A stretch of DNA of 26,613 nucleotides from Pyrolobus sp964613695 (GTDB lineage Archaea > Thermoproteota > Thermoprotei_A > Sulfolobales > Pyrodictiaceae), in NCBI GenBank assembly GCA_964613695.1, contig CAZTIR010000018.1, positions 1 to 26,613 of the forward strand. Reading direction: 5' to 3'. Under the pieces are notes generated by a model. The model was not told the DNA's origin, searched no databases, and worked only from the letters and a program-made list of their open reading frames with translations. This document shows positions 1 through 5,687 of this stretch, one piece after another. The translations under genes and the position numbers were made by a program. Numbering within the stretch: position 1 is the stretch's first letter; every line of letters begins with the position of its first letter.

Positions 1-24
1 GACCATCGGCGATGGTCCCATCGG
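1..24. repeat. Overlapping short palindromes at the window edge
   Basis: GACCATCG-G-CGATGGTC (1-17) is a perfect inverted repeat with one central base. It overlaps a second one, CGATGG-TC-CCATCG (10-23). The window begins here, so the element may be the remnant of a longer structure or lie at the end of a gene that starts outside. The same bases can be read as coding for short C-termini in all three plus frames, so no function is assigned. Confidence 0.35.
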
Positions 25-106
25 CAAGGAGCGAGTGGATAAAAGCGTTGCGGTGAGAGTCGACAACACGGGAAGTGGAAGGGGTGGTTTGTTTCAGTGG
101 CTGGAA

Positions 107-166
107 ATCTCTTTCCGTGTTGTATGTTTAAAGTGTTTTGTTTGTTTTTATTTCTGTTTTTATTCC
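107..166 (+). terminator. T-rich tract, possible plus-strand terminator
   Basis: Several runs of three to five T occur on the plus strand between 107 and 166. Archaeal transcription commonly stops at such tracts, so this could end a plus-strand gene lying left of the window. The tract also encodes the Lys/Asn/Thr-rich C-terminus of the minus-strand ABC ATPase, which could explain its composition on its own. Confidence 0.25.
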
Positions 167-886
167 TGTGGGTGAGTGGTATTGTAGTTTACCCTCTTCT
201 ATTGTTATGTGGCCTAGTGTGTCTTGGAGGCTGGGGGGTATCGTGTTGGGTGCTGGTGGCCCGTTGTAGGCTACTCTGCCCTTCTCGAGTACTATGATGG
301 TGTCTGGTTGGAGTGTTGTTATCGCGTCTGCTATGTGGTGTGTCACGAGGATTATTCTCGTCTCGTTCTCTTCCATAGCCTCGCGTATGGCTCGGAGGAG
401 TTGGGCTCGTGTACCCGGGTCTATGTGGTCGAGGGCTTCGTCTACGAGGAGGAGCCGCGGTTTTATTGCTAGTGCGCGTGCTAGTGCTACTCTGCTCGCC
501 TCCCCGCTGCTCAGGCTCCAGGCTCTCCTCTCGAGGAGGTGTTCTACGCCCACTAGCCTCGCTAGCCGGAGCACCGTCTCTCTCGTCTCCCTCTCGTCTA
601 GGCCTCTTGCCCTGAGCCCGTAGGCTATGTTGTCGTATACGGTCATGTGGTGGAAGAGTGCTAGTGTTTGTGGCACGTAGCCTATCCTCCTCTCCCATGG
701 TGGGAGTTTGCAGAGGTCTAGGCCGTTGTAGTCTAGGGTGCACTTGCAGCGTTTGACACCCGCCAGGGCGCGTAGTATCGTGGTTTTCCCGGCGCCGTTG
801 GGGCCTATGAGGAGCGTCGCCCTCCCTATGGTCAGTGTTGCTTCCCTCACCACGCCGCAGTCTAGTATCCGTGCGCGTAGCTCCAT
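128..886 (-). CDS. ABC importer ATP-binding protein (SsuB/TauB-like)
   Basis: Cytoplasmic ATPase subunit that powers the importer formed with the permease and binding protein encoded just upstream. Visible motifs are Walker A GPNGAGKTT near residue 28, a Q-loop (GYVPQ), a signature read as LSSGE instead of LSGGQ, Walker B LLLVDEA with the catalytic Glu, and the switch His in VTHH. At 252 residues it has the family length. I start it at the ATG at 886, which overlaps the permease end by 25 bp; the reading frame stays open upstream to 1081, but that part is low-complexity, Arg/Ser-rich sequence inside the permease gene. The substrate cannot be read from the ATPase. The Lys/Asn/Thr-rich tail after residue 235 is not typical of the family. 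Confidence 0.95.
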   Translation of the reverse strand: MELRARILDCGVVREATLTIGRATLLIGPNGAGKTTILRALAGVKRCKCTLDYNGLDLCKLPPWERRIGYVPQTLALFHHMTVYDNIAYGLRARGLDERETRETVLRLARLVGVEHLLERRAWSLSSGEASRVALARALAIKPRLLLVDEALDHIDPGTRAQLLRAIREAMEENETRIILVTHHIADAITTLQPDTIIVLEKGRVAYNGPPAPNTIPPSLQDTLGHITIEEGKLQYHSPTGIKTEIKTNKTL

Positions 887-1623
887 GCCCCCAGCCCCCT
901 CTCGGCTAGCATCCTCTCCTCCAGGATCCCGAGGAGTCTTACGAGAGCGGCTATGGTGGCTGTGAGGACTGCTATCACTGCTAGTAGGTGCTTCATGTCC
1001 AGCATGTCCGCGTAGGTTATTGCGAGGTAGCCTAGGCCGCTTGGAACCGCTATCATCTCGGCTGCGAAGACGGTCTTCCACGCCATTATCGCCTCTATCT
1101 TCGCGCCTGGGTAGACGCGCTCGAGGATGTGGGGTAGGATTATCGTCCTCCAGAGGTAGGCTCCGCGCGCCCCGAGGCTCATGGCGACTCCGACGGTCTC
1201 CGGGTCTAGTGTTGAGACCGCGTTGAACACCTCGTAGAGGATGGGTGGTAGGGAGCAGAGGAGGGCCGCTAGCACTGGTAGTCTAAACTCGTCGACCCCC
1301 ACCAGCGCTATGAGTATGGGTATCCAGGCTACGCTGGGCACACTCGCGACTATCGCCGCGACGGGCTCGAGGACGCGGTGTAGTCTAGCGGCTGCTGCTA
1401 GCACCCCGAGCCCCAGCCCCGCGGCGAGGCCTAGAGCGTAGCCCGTCAGCGCCCTGACGGCCGTCAGCATGTAGGCTCGTGCTAGTTCCGCGTCGAACCC
1501 CGGGTCTAGGAAGGCTGCGGCGACTGCGTGAGGTGGTGGCAGGAAGCCTCTTGTCGCGGCTGAGGCCGCGTACCAGGCTACTAGCAGTAGCATTACCCCG
1601 AGAGCCTCGTGCTTAGCCTCCAT
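862..1623 (-). CDS. ABC importer permease (SsuC/TauC-like, BPD_transp_1)
   Basis: Integral membrane subunit of the importer. It shows about six hydrophobic segments and the EAA-type cytoplasmic loop that docks on the ATPase (VAMSLGARGAYLWRTIILP region). Conserved stretches such as SVPSVAWIPILI resemble permeases for sulfonate, taurine, nitrate or thiamine-precursor uptake. I start it at the ATG at 1623 (253 aa), which has GGTGGG just upstream and overlaps the binding-protein stop by 11 bp. An ATG at 1647 would add eight Gly/Ser-rich residues. The short overlaps on both sides indicate one polycistronic mRNA. Confidence 0.93.
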   Translation of the reverse strand: MEAKHEALGVMLLLVAWYAASAATRGFLPPPHAVAAAFLDPGFDAELARAYMLTAVRALTGYALGLAAGLGLGVLAAAARLHRVLEPVAAIVASVPSVAWIPILIALVGVDEFRLPVLAALLCSLPPILYEVFNAVSTLDPETVGVAMSLGARGAYLWRTIILPHILERVYPGAKIEAIMAWKTVFAAEMIAVPSGLGYLAITYADMLDMKHLLAVIAVLTATIAALVRLLGILEERMLAERGLGAWSYAHGY

Positions 1624-2578
1624 GCTCCCACCCGCAGAGCCTCCCAACGTCCACTATGAGCCTCGAGACGTTGATGCGGTGTTTTAGGAGGCCGTGCTCG
1701 TACATGAAGTCGGCTAGCTTCTGCATCTCCCCCACGTTAAGCACCCAGGTGAGCTTTAGCCTGGAGAGGCTCCTCTCCGCTACACTGACGGGTATGTGGA
1801 GGTACTCGGCGTCTATCTCGGCGGCTTGGCGGGGGTGTTGGAGCGCGTAGCGTATGGCGTCGCGGTTTAGCCTATAGAGCCTACAGACTATCTCCGGGTG
1901 CTCCCTGAGGAGCTTCTCGGTCACGATTAGGTAGCTGCCTGGCATGTTCGGCCAGAGGTCTTGCGAGGTGAAGAGGACCCGAAGCCCCCTCGACTCCGCG
2001 ATGCTCAGGTAGTGTTCGGGCATGCAGGCTAAATCCACTAGGCCCTTCTCCACGAGCTCGAGTATAGCCGGGGGCTTCACGAACCTAATCCTTGCCCGGA
2101 AACCATACCTCTTCTCCGCCAGGAGGAGGAGGACGTGCGTCTGGGCTCCGGGGCCGGTCACGGCAGCCTCTATCGTCCCGAGCTTCTTGAGGTCGTTGAC
2201 CGATGTTATCCCGGGGCGTGCGACGCAACCGTAGCCGTGGTAGTGGGCGGCTGCGATGATGTAGACGCGTAGCCCGTGGTCAACCATCTTTAAGACTGGT
2301 GCTAGGCAGGCCCACGCGGCGTCAACCTCCCCGGCTTTCAGGGCTGCTGCGAGCTCGACACCAGTCCTGAACTTCACTACCCCGGCCACGGGGATATGGT
2401 ACTTCTCGAACATGTGGTTGTGGAGGGCTATCCACGCGGCTGTAGCGTGAGTGTTGAACTCTATGCCGAGCCTGATGCCCTCCTCGCCGTGGGCGACGAG
2501 GGTCGTGTACACGGTGTAGGCTGCGGCGAGCAGCGCTAGGATGGTGGCTGCGAGGAGGAGCTTGAGGCTCTTTGACAT
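1613..2578 (-). CDS. ABC importer substrate-binding protein (NMT1/SsuA-like)
   Basis: Extracytoplasmic solute receptor of the importer. Residues 6-30 are a hydrophobic signal/anchor with no Cys lipobox, so the protein is probably held by an uncleaved N-terminal helix, as in many crenarchaeal binding proteins. The body has the NMT1/THI5-like type II binding-protein pattern: an alternating alpha/beta fold, a segment around GEVDAAWACLAPVLKM typical of the hinge region, and a TGPGAQTH ligand loop. At 321 aa it has normal family length. First gene of the transporter operon, behind a TTATAA box. The family covers sulfonates, taurine, nitrate, aromatic acids and thiamine pyrimidine; the ligand cannot be chosen from sequence alone. 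Confidence 0.9.
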   Translation of the reverse strand: MSKSLKLLLAATILALLAAAYTVYTTLVAHGEEGIRLGIEFNTHATAAWIALHNHMFEKYHIPVAGVVKFRTGVELAAALKAGEVDAAWACLAPVLKMVDHGLRVYIIAAAHYHGYGCVARPGITSVNDLKKLGTIEAAVTGPGAQTHVLLLLAEKRYGFRARIRFVKPPAILELVEKGLVDLACMPEHYLSIAESRGLRVLFTSQDLWPNMPGSYLIVTEKLLREHPEIVCRLYRLNRDAIRYALQHPRQAAEIDAEYLHIPVSVAERSLSRLKLTWVLNVGEMQKLADFMYEHGLLKHRINVSRLIVDVGRLCGWEHGG

Positions 2579-2597
2579 GTTTCCATCCGAAGGAAAC
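2579..2597. promoter_or_regulatory. Inverted repeat, candidate operator of the ABC operon
   Basis: GTTTCC (2579-2584) and GGAAAC (2592-2597) form a perfect 6-bp inverted repeat with a 7-bp spacer directly before the ATG of the binding-protein gene. It covers the start site predicted from the TATA box at 2614-2619, the usual position for repressor binding in archaea. The HTH regulator encoded just upstream is the natural candidate to bind it. Confidence 0.45.
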
Positions 2598-2613
2598 AGG
2601 CTAGAGTATTGGG

Positions 2614-2619
2614 TTATAA
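2614..2619 (-). promoter_or_regulatory. TATA box of the ABC transporter operon
   Basis: TTATAA lies about 37 bp before the ATG at 2578. With the usual 26-bp spacing transcription would begin near 2590, giving a leader of about 11 nt. Confidence 0.5.
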
Positions 2620-2636
2620 CGAGGGGTCCCGAAGCT

Positions 2637-2915
2637 TTAGGCGCTACACTCTAACCCCTCGACCTCGACGCAGCGGGCGCCGAGGCTCTCGGCTAGCCTC
2701 TCGTACGCCTCTATGAGCTTCTCCGCCTCTCTTGTTAGCCTCGAGCCGCTGCCGGTAGCCTCGACCAGCTTTATACCCAGGAGGCGCTCGGCCCTCGTGA
2801 TCCTAAGCCAGAGCCTCTTCGCGTTAATACCGAGCCTCCTCGCGGCGGCTCGTATGCTACCCTCCTCGCGTATAGCCTTCAGGGCCTCGACTAGACCCCT
2901 CCCGGCCACGAGCAT
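2637..2915 (-). CDS. ModE/LysR-type winged HTH regulator (HTH domain only)
   Basis: A 92-residue DNA-binding protein. Residues 5-65 match the N-terminal HTH of ModE and LysR regulators: ALKAIREEGSIRAAARRLGI, then a recognition-helix region (NAKRLWLRITRAERLLG) and the wing (LVEATGSGSRLTREA). No effector or molybdate-binding domain follows; stand-alone HTH proteins of this type are common in archaea. It lies 58 bp upstream of the ABC operon on the same strand and probably controls it. ModE is molybdate-linked, but the neighbouring binding protein is not of the ModA/WtpA type, so a molybdate role is not supported. The ATG at 2915 sits about 26 bp after a GTATAC box, consistent with a leaderless mRNA. 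Confidence 0.85.
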   Translation of the reverse strand: MLVAGRGLVEALKAIREEGSIRAAARRLGINAKRLWLRITRAERLLGIKLVEATGSGSRLTREAEKLIEAYERLAESLGARCVEVEGLECSA

Positions 2916-2926
2916 CCCGTCGCACG

Positions 2927-2944
2927 CTATATAGACTCGTATAC
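2927..2944 (-). promoter_or_regulatory. Promoter of the HTH regulator
   Basis: GTATAC (2939-2944) is centred 26-27 bp before the ATG at 2915, predicting a leaderless transcript. Between it and the start lies the palindrome CTATATAG (2927-2934), which could be a second TATA element or an autoregulatory site. Confidence 0.4.
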
Positions 2945-2996
2945 AGAGGCTTACGCGTGGCAGGGTGGGACACCGTGTTAAGCCTCTAGCCTAGAG
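2945..2996. repeat. Nested inverted repeats in the 2916-3147 gap
   Basis: AGAGGCTTA (2945-2953) pairs perfectly with TAAGCCTCT (2979-2987). The 25-nt loop holds a smaller GGTG-GGA-CACC hairpin. The right arm overlaps a second palindrome, CTCTAG-C-CTAGAG (2984-2996). The density of symmetry is unusual for a short intergenic region between two divergent genes. It could be an operator cluster or a structured RNA. I found no C/D-box pair or tRNA arms. Confidence 0.45.
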
Positions 2997-3042
2997 TGTA
3001 GAAGCGTTGGGCCCGTGAGGAGCGTTCGCTAGACCGAAGACC

Positions 3043-3054
3043 GGTGTCGACACC
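3043..3054. repeat. Perfect 12-bp palindrome GGTGTCGACACC
   Basis: A perfect 12-bp palindrome about 60 bp before the TATA-like box of the HEPN gene, so a candidate regulator-binding site for the HEPN/MNT pair or for the divergent HTH gene. Downstream, 3061-3083 holds a further GAGCCG/CGGCTC inverted repeat. Otherwise the 2916-3147 gap shows no coding potential. Confidence 0.35.
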
Positions 3055-3111
3055 CGGCCGGAGCCGAGGCCCGCCGCGGCTCGTGGCCTCTCTAGCCCGA
3101 TGCGAGCCTCC

Positions 3112-3116
3112 TTATA
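3112..3116 (+). promoter_or_regulatory. TATA-like box of the HEPN/MNT pair
   Basis: TTATA at 3112-3116 predicts transcription from about 3140. This places the upstream GTG codons at 3121 and 3124 outside the mRNA and favours GTG 3148 as the HEPN start. Confidence 0.4.
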
Positions 3117-3147
3117 GGCGGTGGTGTGGCACACTAAGCCGGTTGGG

Positions 3148-3597
3148 GTGTTGGCTAGGAGCGAGGCTAGAGACTGGTTCGAGGGCGCCCTCGTAGACCT
3201 AGATGAGGCTCGGGATGCGTTGAGGAGGGGGAGGTACAACTGGGCTCTCTTCGCCGCGCACCAGGCTGTCGAGAAGGCGTTGAAAGCCGCGTACATGGTC
3301 CTGAAGAGGGCTAGGCCGCCGAAAACCCACGATCTCGTCAGGCTTGTCAATGGGCTCGGGTTGAGGCTCCCCCGCGACCTCTACGTGGGTGTGGCTGAGC
3401 TCACCCCCTACTACACGCTCGCCAGGTACCCTAACGCTGGGTTAGAGAGGCCCTGGGAGAGTATACCCAGGGAGACCGCCGAGAGGCTAGTATCCGTGGC
3501 TGAGCGGGTGGTGGAGCATGTCGGTAGACTCCTTGGCTTCGTTAAAGCTCCCCGAGAGGGTGAGGAGGGTGCTGGAGGAGATAGTGGAGAGGGTTAG
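3148..3597 (+). CDS. HEPN domain protein (toxin-type partner of MNT)
   Basis: An alpha-helical HEPN protein of about 149 aa. Residues 3-65 hold the characteristic pattern: SEARDWFEGALVDLDEA, then NWALFAAHQAVEKALKAAY, then RPPKTHDL. The last has the R-x4-H arrangement (Arg56, His61) that forms the RNase site in active HEPN toxins. The Tyr that MntA-type partners AMPylate in RX4HXY toxins is Leu here, so this belongs to the COG1895-like branch. The nucleotidyltransferase gene overlaps its 3' end by 80 bp. HEPN/MNT pairs act as toxin-antitoxin modules; RNA cleavage by this protein is inferred. I start at GTG 3148 because of the TATA position and homologue length; GTG 3121 would add nine residues. 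The Gly/Glu-rich tail reflects the gene overlap. Confidence 0.88.
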   Translation: MLARSEARDWFEGALVDLDEARDALRRGRYNWALFAAHQAVEKALKAAYMVLKRARPPKTHDLVRLVNGLGLRLPRDLYVGVAELTPYYTLARYPNAGLERPWESIPRETAERLVSVAERVVEHVGRLLGFVKAPREGEEGAGGDSGEG

Positions 3598-3862
3598 AGA
3601 AGCTCTCGGCGAGGCCCAGGTGTACCTCTTCGGGAGTTATGCCCGCGGAGACTGGCTCGAGGATAGCGACATAGACCTCATCATAGTCTCGCCGAGGTTC
3701 GCCGGCCTCGACCCGGGCAAGAGATACGCTATGATACGAGAGCTCCTACCCCGCGACGTATCTCTCGAGATACTCCTCTACACGCCGGAGGAGTTCGAGA
3801 AGGCCAAGAAGAAGAGCGTGATAGTACAGGACGCGATGGAGTACTGGGTTAGGCTCCTCTAG
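3518..3862 (+). CDS. Minimal nucleotidyltransferase (MNT), HEPN antitoxin partner
   Basis: A 114-aa protein of the polymerase-beta superfamily. It has the core motif GSYARG (residues 39-44) followed by SDID with metal-binding Asp51 and Asp53. The third carboxylate position probably falls at Glu84 (VSLEIL), where many relatives have Asp. Related MntA antitoxins neutralise the HEPN partner by AMP transfer; by analogy this protein is the antitoxin of the overlapping HEPN gene. The ATG at 3518 has GGTGGTGG a few bases upstream. The 80-bp overlap in another frame gives tight co-translation. Here the HEPN gene comes first. Confidence 0.95.
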   Translation: MSVDSLASLKLPERVRRVLEEIVERVREALGEAQVYLFGSYARGDWLEDSDIDLIIVSPRFAGLDPGKRYAMIRELLPRDVSLEILLYTPEEFEKAKKKSVIVQDAMEYWVRLL

Positions 3863-3949
3863 GGACACGGGGTAGCCGCACAGCTCGAGGCTAAGCACCC
3901 GGCTCTACACGCTGCTGCTCAAACCGCCTCCGGGCTGCACGGCTGCCGG

Positions 3950-3956
3950 TTTAATA
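3950..3956 (+). promoter_or_regulatory. TATA box of the first vapBC
   Basis: TTTAATA at 3950-3956 predicts a start near 3979 and a leader of about 15 nt before the GTG at 3994. The palindrome pair at 3962-3983 lies between this box and the predicted start. Confidence 0.45.
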
Positions 3957-3961
3957 GCGGG

Positions 3962-3983
3962 CCGGTATACCGGGTATACCCGG
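3962..3983. promoter_or_regulatory. Twin overlapping palindromes, candidate VapB operator
   Basis: CCGGTATACCGG (3962-3973) and CCGGGTATACCCGG (3970-3983) are both perfect palindromes sharing four bases, with TATA cores 9 bp apart. They sit between the TATA box and vapB, the expected place for autoregulation by a VapB/VapC complex. Two adjacent dimer sites nearly one helical turn apart suit cooperative binding by a ribbon-helix-helix or similar dimeric antitoxin. Confidence 0.6.
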
Positions 3984-3993
3984 GGGCGTCTGG

Positions 3994-4296
3994 GTGACCG
4001 AGGCTGAGGTCACGACTGTGAAGATTAGCAGGGAGGCTAGGAAGCTCCTCGAGAGGCTACAGGTGGAGGCTGGGAGGGTTCTGGGCTCGAGGCCCCGCCT
4101 CCAGGATATAATGGAGGCTGCGTTGAGGCTGGCGTGGCGTAGGAGGGGTGAGCTCCTAGAGGAGCTTGGCGTGTGGAAGCCCCTCGAGGACCCGGAGGGC
4201 CTCCTCGACGAGCTTAGCGTCGACCTCGGAGTGGTGAACTCCGGTGAGGAGATCGACGAGGTTGTCTACGGCTGGAGGGGTTCTCGTAGACAGTAG
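3994..4296 (+). CDS. VapB-like antitoxin
   Basis: A 100-aa protein with a short beta-strand start (VTTVKISREARKLLERL) followed by helices, the layout of ribbon-helix-helix DNA-binding antitoxins. The C-terminal half is acidic (DEPEG..DELSVDLG type) and would wrap the toxin. It is followed in another frame by a PIN-domain toxin with an overlap of up to 53 bp, the standard vapBC arrangement. Start is GTG 3994; no ATG is available nearby. The palindrome pair just upstream supports autoregulation. I infer the antitoxin role from position and layout; the family match is not strong by eye. Confidence 0.75.
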   Translation: MTEAEVTTVKISREARKLLERLQVEAGRVLGSRPRLQDIMEAALRLAWRRRGELLEELGVWKPLEDPEGLLDELSVDLGVVNSGEEIDEVVYGWRGSRRQ

Positions 4297-4675
4297 CGTC
4301 ATCATAGCAGCGTTGAACAGGAGCGATTCCCTGCACGGCAAGGCTCGTAGGCTGCTCGCTAGCATCCTCCGCGGCGAGTATGGGGTGCCTCACGTCACCG
4401 ACTATATCGTCGACGAGGTCTTGACCTATATGGCTAGGCGTGGGGGTAGGGAGGCCGCGCTGAAGGCCGGCGCCCTCTTCTTCGAGAAGAGGGTCTTCAG
4501 GATAATACCGGTCACCGTAGACGTGTTCGAGGCGGCCTGGGAGCTGTTCAGGCGCCACGCCCCCAGGATAAGCTTCACGGACGCGACGAGCGTGGAGGCT
4601 GCACGCTCGTACAACCTGCGGTACATCGCCACCTTCGACGAGGAGCTGTCAAAGCTCTACCCGAGCATACCCTAG
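4244..4675 (+). CDS. VapC-type PIN-domain toxin RNase
   Basis: A PIN-fold endoribonuclease, the toxin of the upstream antitoxin. The four acidic positions that bind metal are present: Asp16 (LVDSSVI), Glu58 (IVDEVLTY), Asp113 (SFTDATS) and Asp132 (ATFDEEL). The 143-residue length fits VapC. The start is uncertain: GTG 4244 overlaps vapB by 53 bp, while TTG 4262 gives an N-terminus nearer to the first strand and has GGTGAGG 12-13 bp upstream. VapC enzymes cut tRNA or rRNA; the target is unknown here. Ends 9 bp from the convergent pheA gene. Confidence 0.92.
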   Translation: MRRSTRLSTAGGVLVDSSVIIAALNRSDSLHGKARRLLASILRGEYGVPHVTDYIVDEVLTYMARRGGREAALKAGALFFEKRVFRIIPVTVDVFEAAWELFRRHAPRISFTDATSVEAARSYNLRYIATFDEELSKLYPSIP

Positions 4676-4684
4676 GAGGGGCCC

Positions 4685-5647
4685 CTAGCCGTGGAGCACC
4701 GGGTATGAGCCCAGGACTCGTAGCCAGAGAGCCCTCCCCCTAGCCTCCTCGAGAGCCTCGCGCACCACGGGGTCTTTGCGAGACCCCTCCATGTCTATGA
4801 AGAAGTAGTAGCTCCACGGGCTGCCGGGGACCGGGTAAGAGTATATCATGGTCAGGTTTATCCTCCTCCCCGCGAAAACCTCGAGGAGCTTGTAGAGGCT
4901 CCCCGGCTCGTGGCGAACCGCCGCGACTATAGTGGTCTTCGTCCCCGCCTCGGGGTTGTCGCGGTGGTGGAGCACAAGGAACCTGGTGTAATTGGGTCGC
5001 GTTGCTAGATCCTCCGCTATTACTCGGAGCCCGTAGAGCCTAGCGGCGAGCCTAGAGCAGATTGCCGCCGCCTCCTCGTCCTTCGAGGCTAGCTCAGCCG
5101 CCTTGCTCGTAGACGCCACCGGCACCAGCTCCACGCCGGGCATGTTCTTCTCCAGCCACTCTCTAGCCTCCCCGAGGGCGTGCGGGTGCCCATAGACCCT
5201 CCTGACCCTCTCCCCCCTCGCCGCGAGGACGAGGCGTATGGGGTGGATGTACTCGAGCCATATCCTAACGACATCCGCGTTCTCGGCTAGCGAGCCTAGA
5301 GTCTCGCCCACCGGGCCCTCGATGCTATTCTCGTACGGCACTACCGCGTAATCCACCCCACCCTCCACGAGCAGAGTGATGGCGGAGGATATGCTGTGGG
5401 TCGGCACCTCCTCCACACCCTCCCCGAAGACGGCGCGCACGGCCTCGTGGGAGAAGCTCCCCCGAGGCCCCAGGAACGCTACACGAGCACGCCCGGCTGC
5501 AAGAGCAGCAAGCCTGACGAGGGCCGGCCTAAGCCAGGGTGGCGCATCCCCCGGCACGGGCGGCGGCCCCTGCCTCCTCACCGCATCCTCCAGGCGCCTA
5601 GCAGCATCTAGAAACTCTCTTAGCAGCCTCGAGAGCTCGCCGCTCAA
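4685..5647 (-). CDS. pheA: Prephenate dehydratase with ACT domain
   Basis: Converts prephenate to phenylpyruvate in phenylalanine synthesis. Residues 1-54 are a short helical extension of unclear role, too short for a full chorismate mutase domain. Residues 55-228 are the catalytic PDT domain, with FLGPRGSFSHEA, VPYENSIEGPVG and the catalytic TRF triplet (221-223) in RPNYTRFLVL. Residues 237-320 are an ACT regulatory domain. Its Phe-binding GALS-like motif is present as GSL, but the ESRP motif reads YSYP, so feedback control by phenylalanine may differ. Start is TTG 5647 with a weak ribosome site; no ATG occurs near the N-terminus. Lies 40 bp after the glycosyltransferase on the same strand and may be co-transcribed with it. 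Confidence 0.95.
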   Translation of the reverse strand: MSGELSRLLREFLDAARRLEDAVRRQGPPPVPGDAPPWLRPALVRLAALAAGRARVAFLGPRGSFSHEAVRAVFGEGVEEVPTHSISSAITLLVEGGVDYAVVPYENSIEGPVGETLGSLAENADVVRIWLEYIHPIRLVLAARGERVRRVYGHPHALGEAREWLEKNMPGVELVPVASTSKAAELASKDEEAAAICSRLAARLYGLRVIAEDLATRPNYTRFLVLHHRDNPEAGTKTTIVAAVRHEPGSLYKLLEVFAGRRINLTMIYSYPVPGSPWSYYFFIDMEGSRKDPVVREALEEARGRALWLRVLGSYPVLHG

Positions 5648-5687
5648 AGAGGCCCTCGGGGCCGGGTGGGGTCTAGGAGGTTAAGGG

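Noticed and set aside
1..56. C-terminal end of a plus-strand gene entering from the left
   Set aside because: All three frames give short peptides before a stop (at 42, 56 or about 176) and none has recognisable sequence; the frame cannot be chosen without the left flank.
887..1081. N-terminal extension of the ABC ATPase
   Set aside because: The open frame is Arg/Ser/Pro-rich sequence within the permease gene, and ABC ATPases begin close to the strand found after ATG 886.
3001..3060. tRNA gene
   Set aside because: GTTCGCTAG and GGTGTCGACACC look at first like T-arm elements, but there are no matching acceptor, D and anticodon arms.
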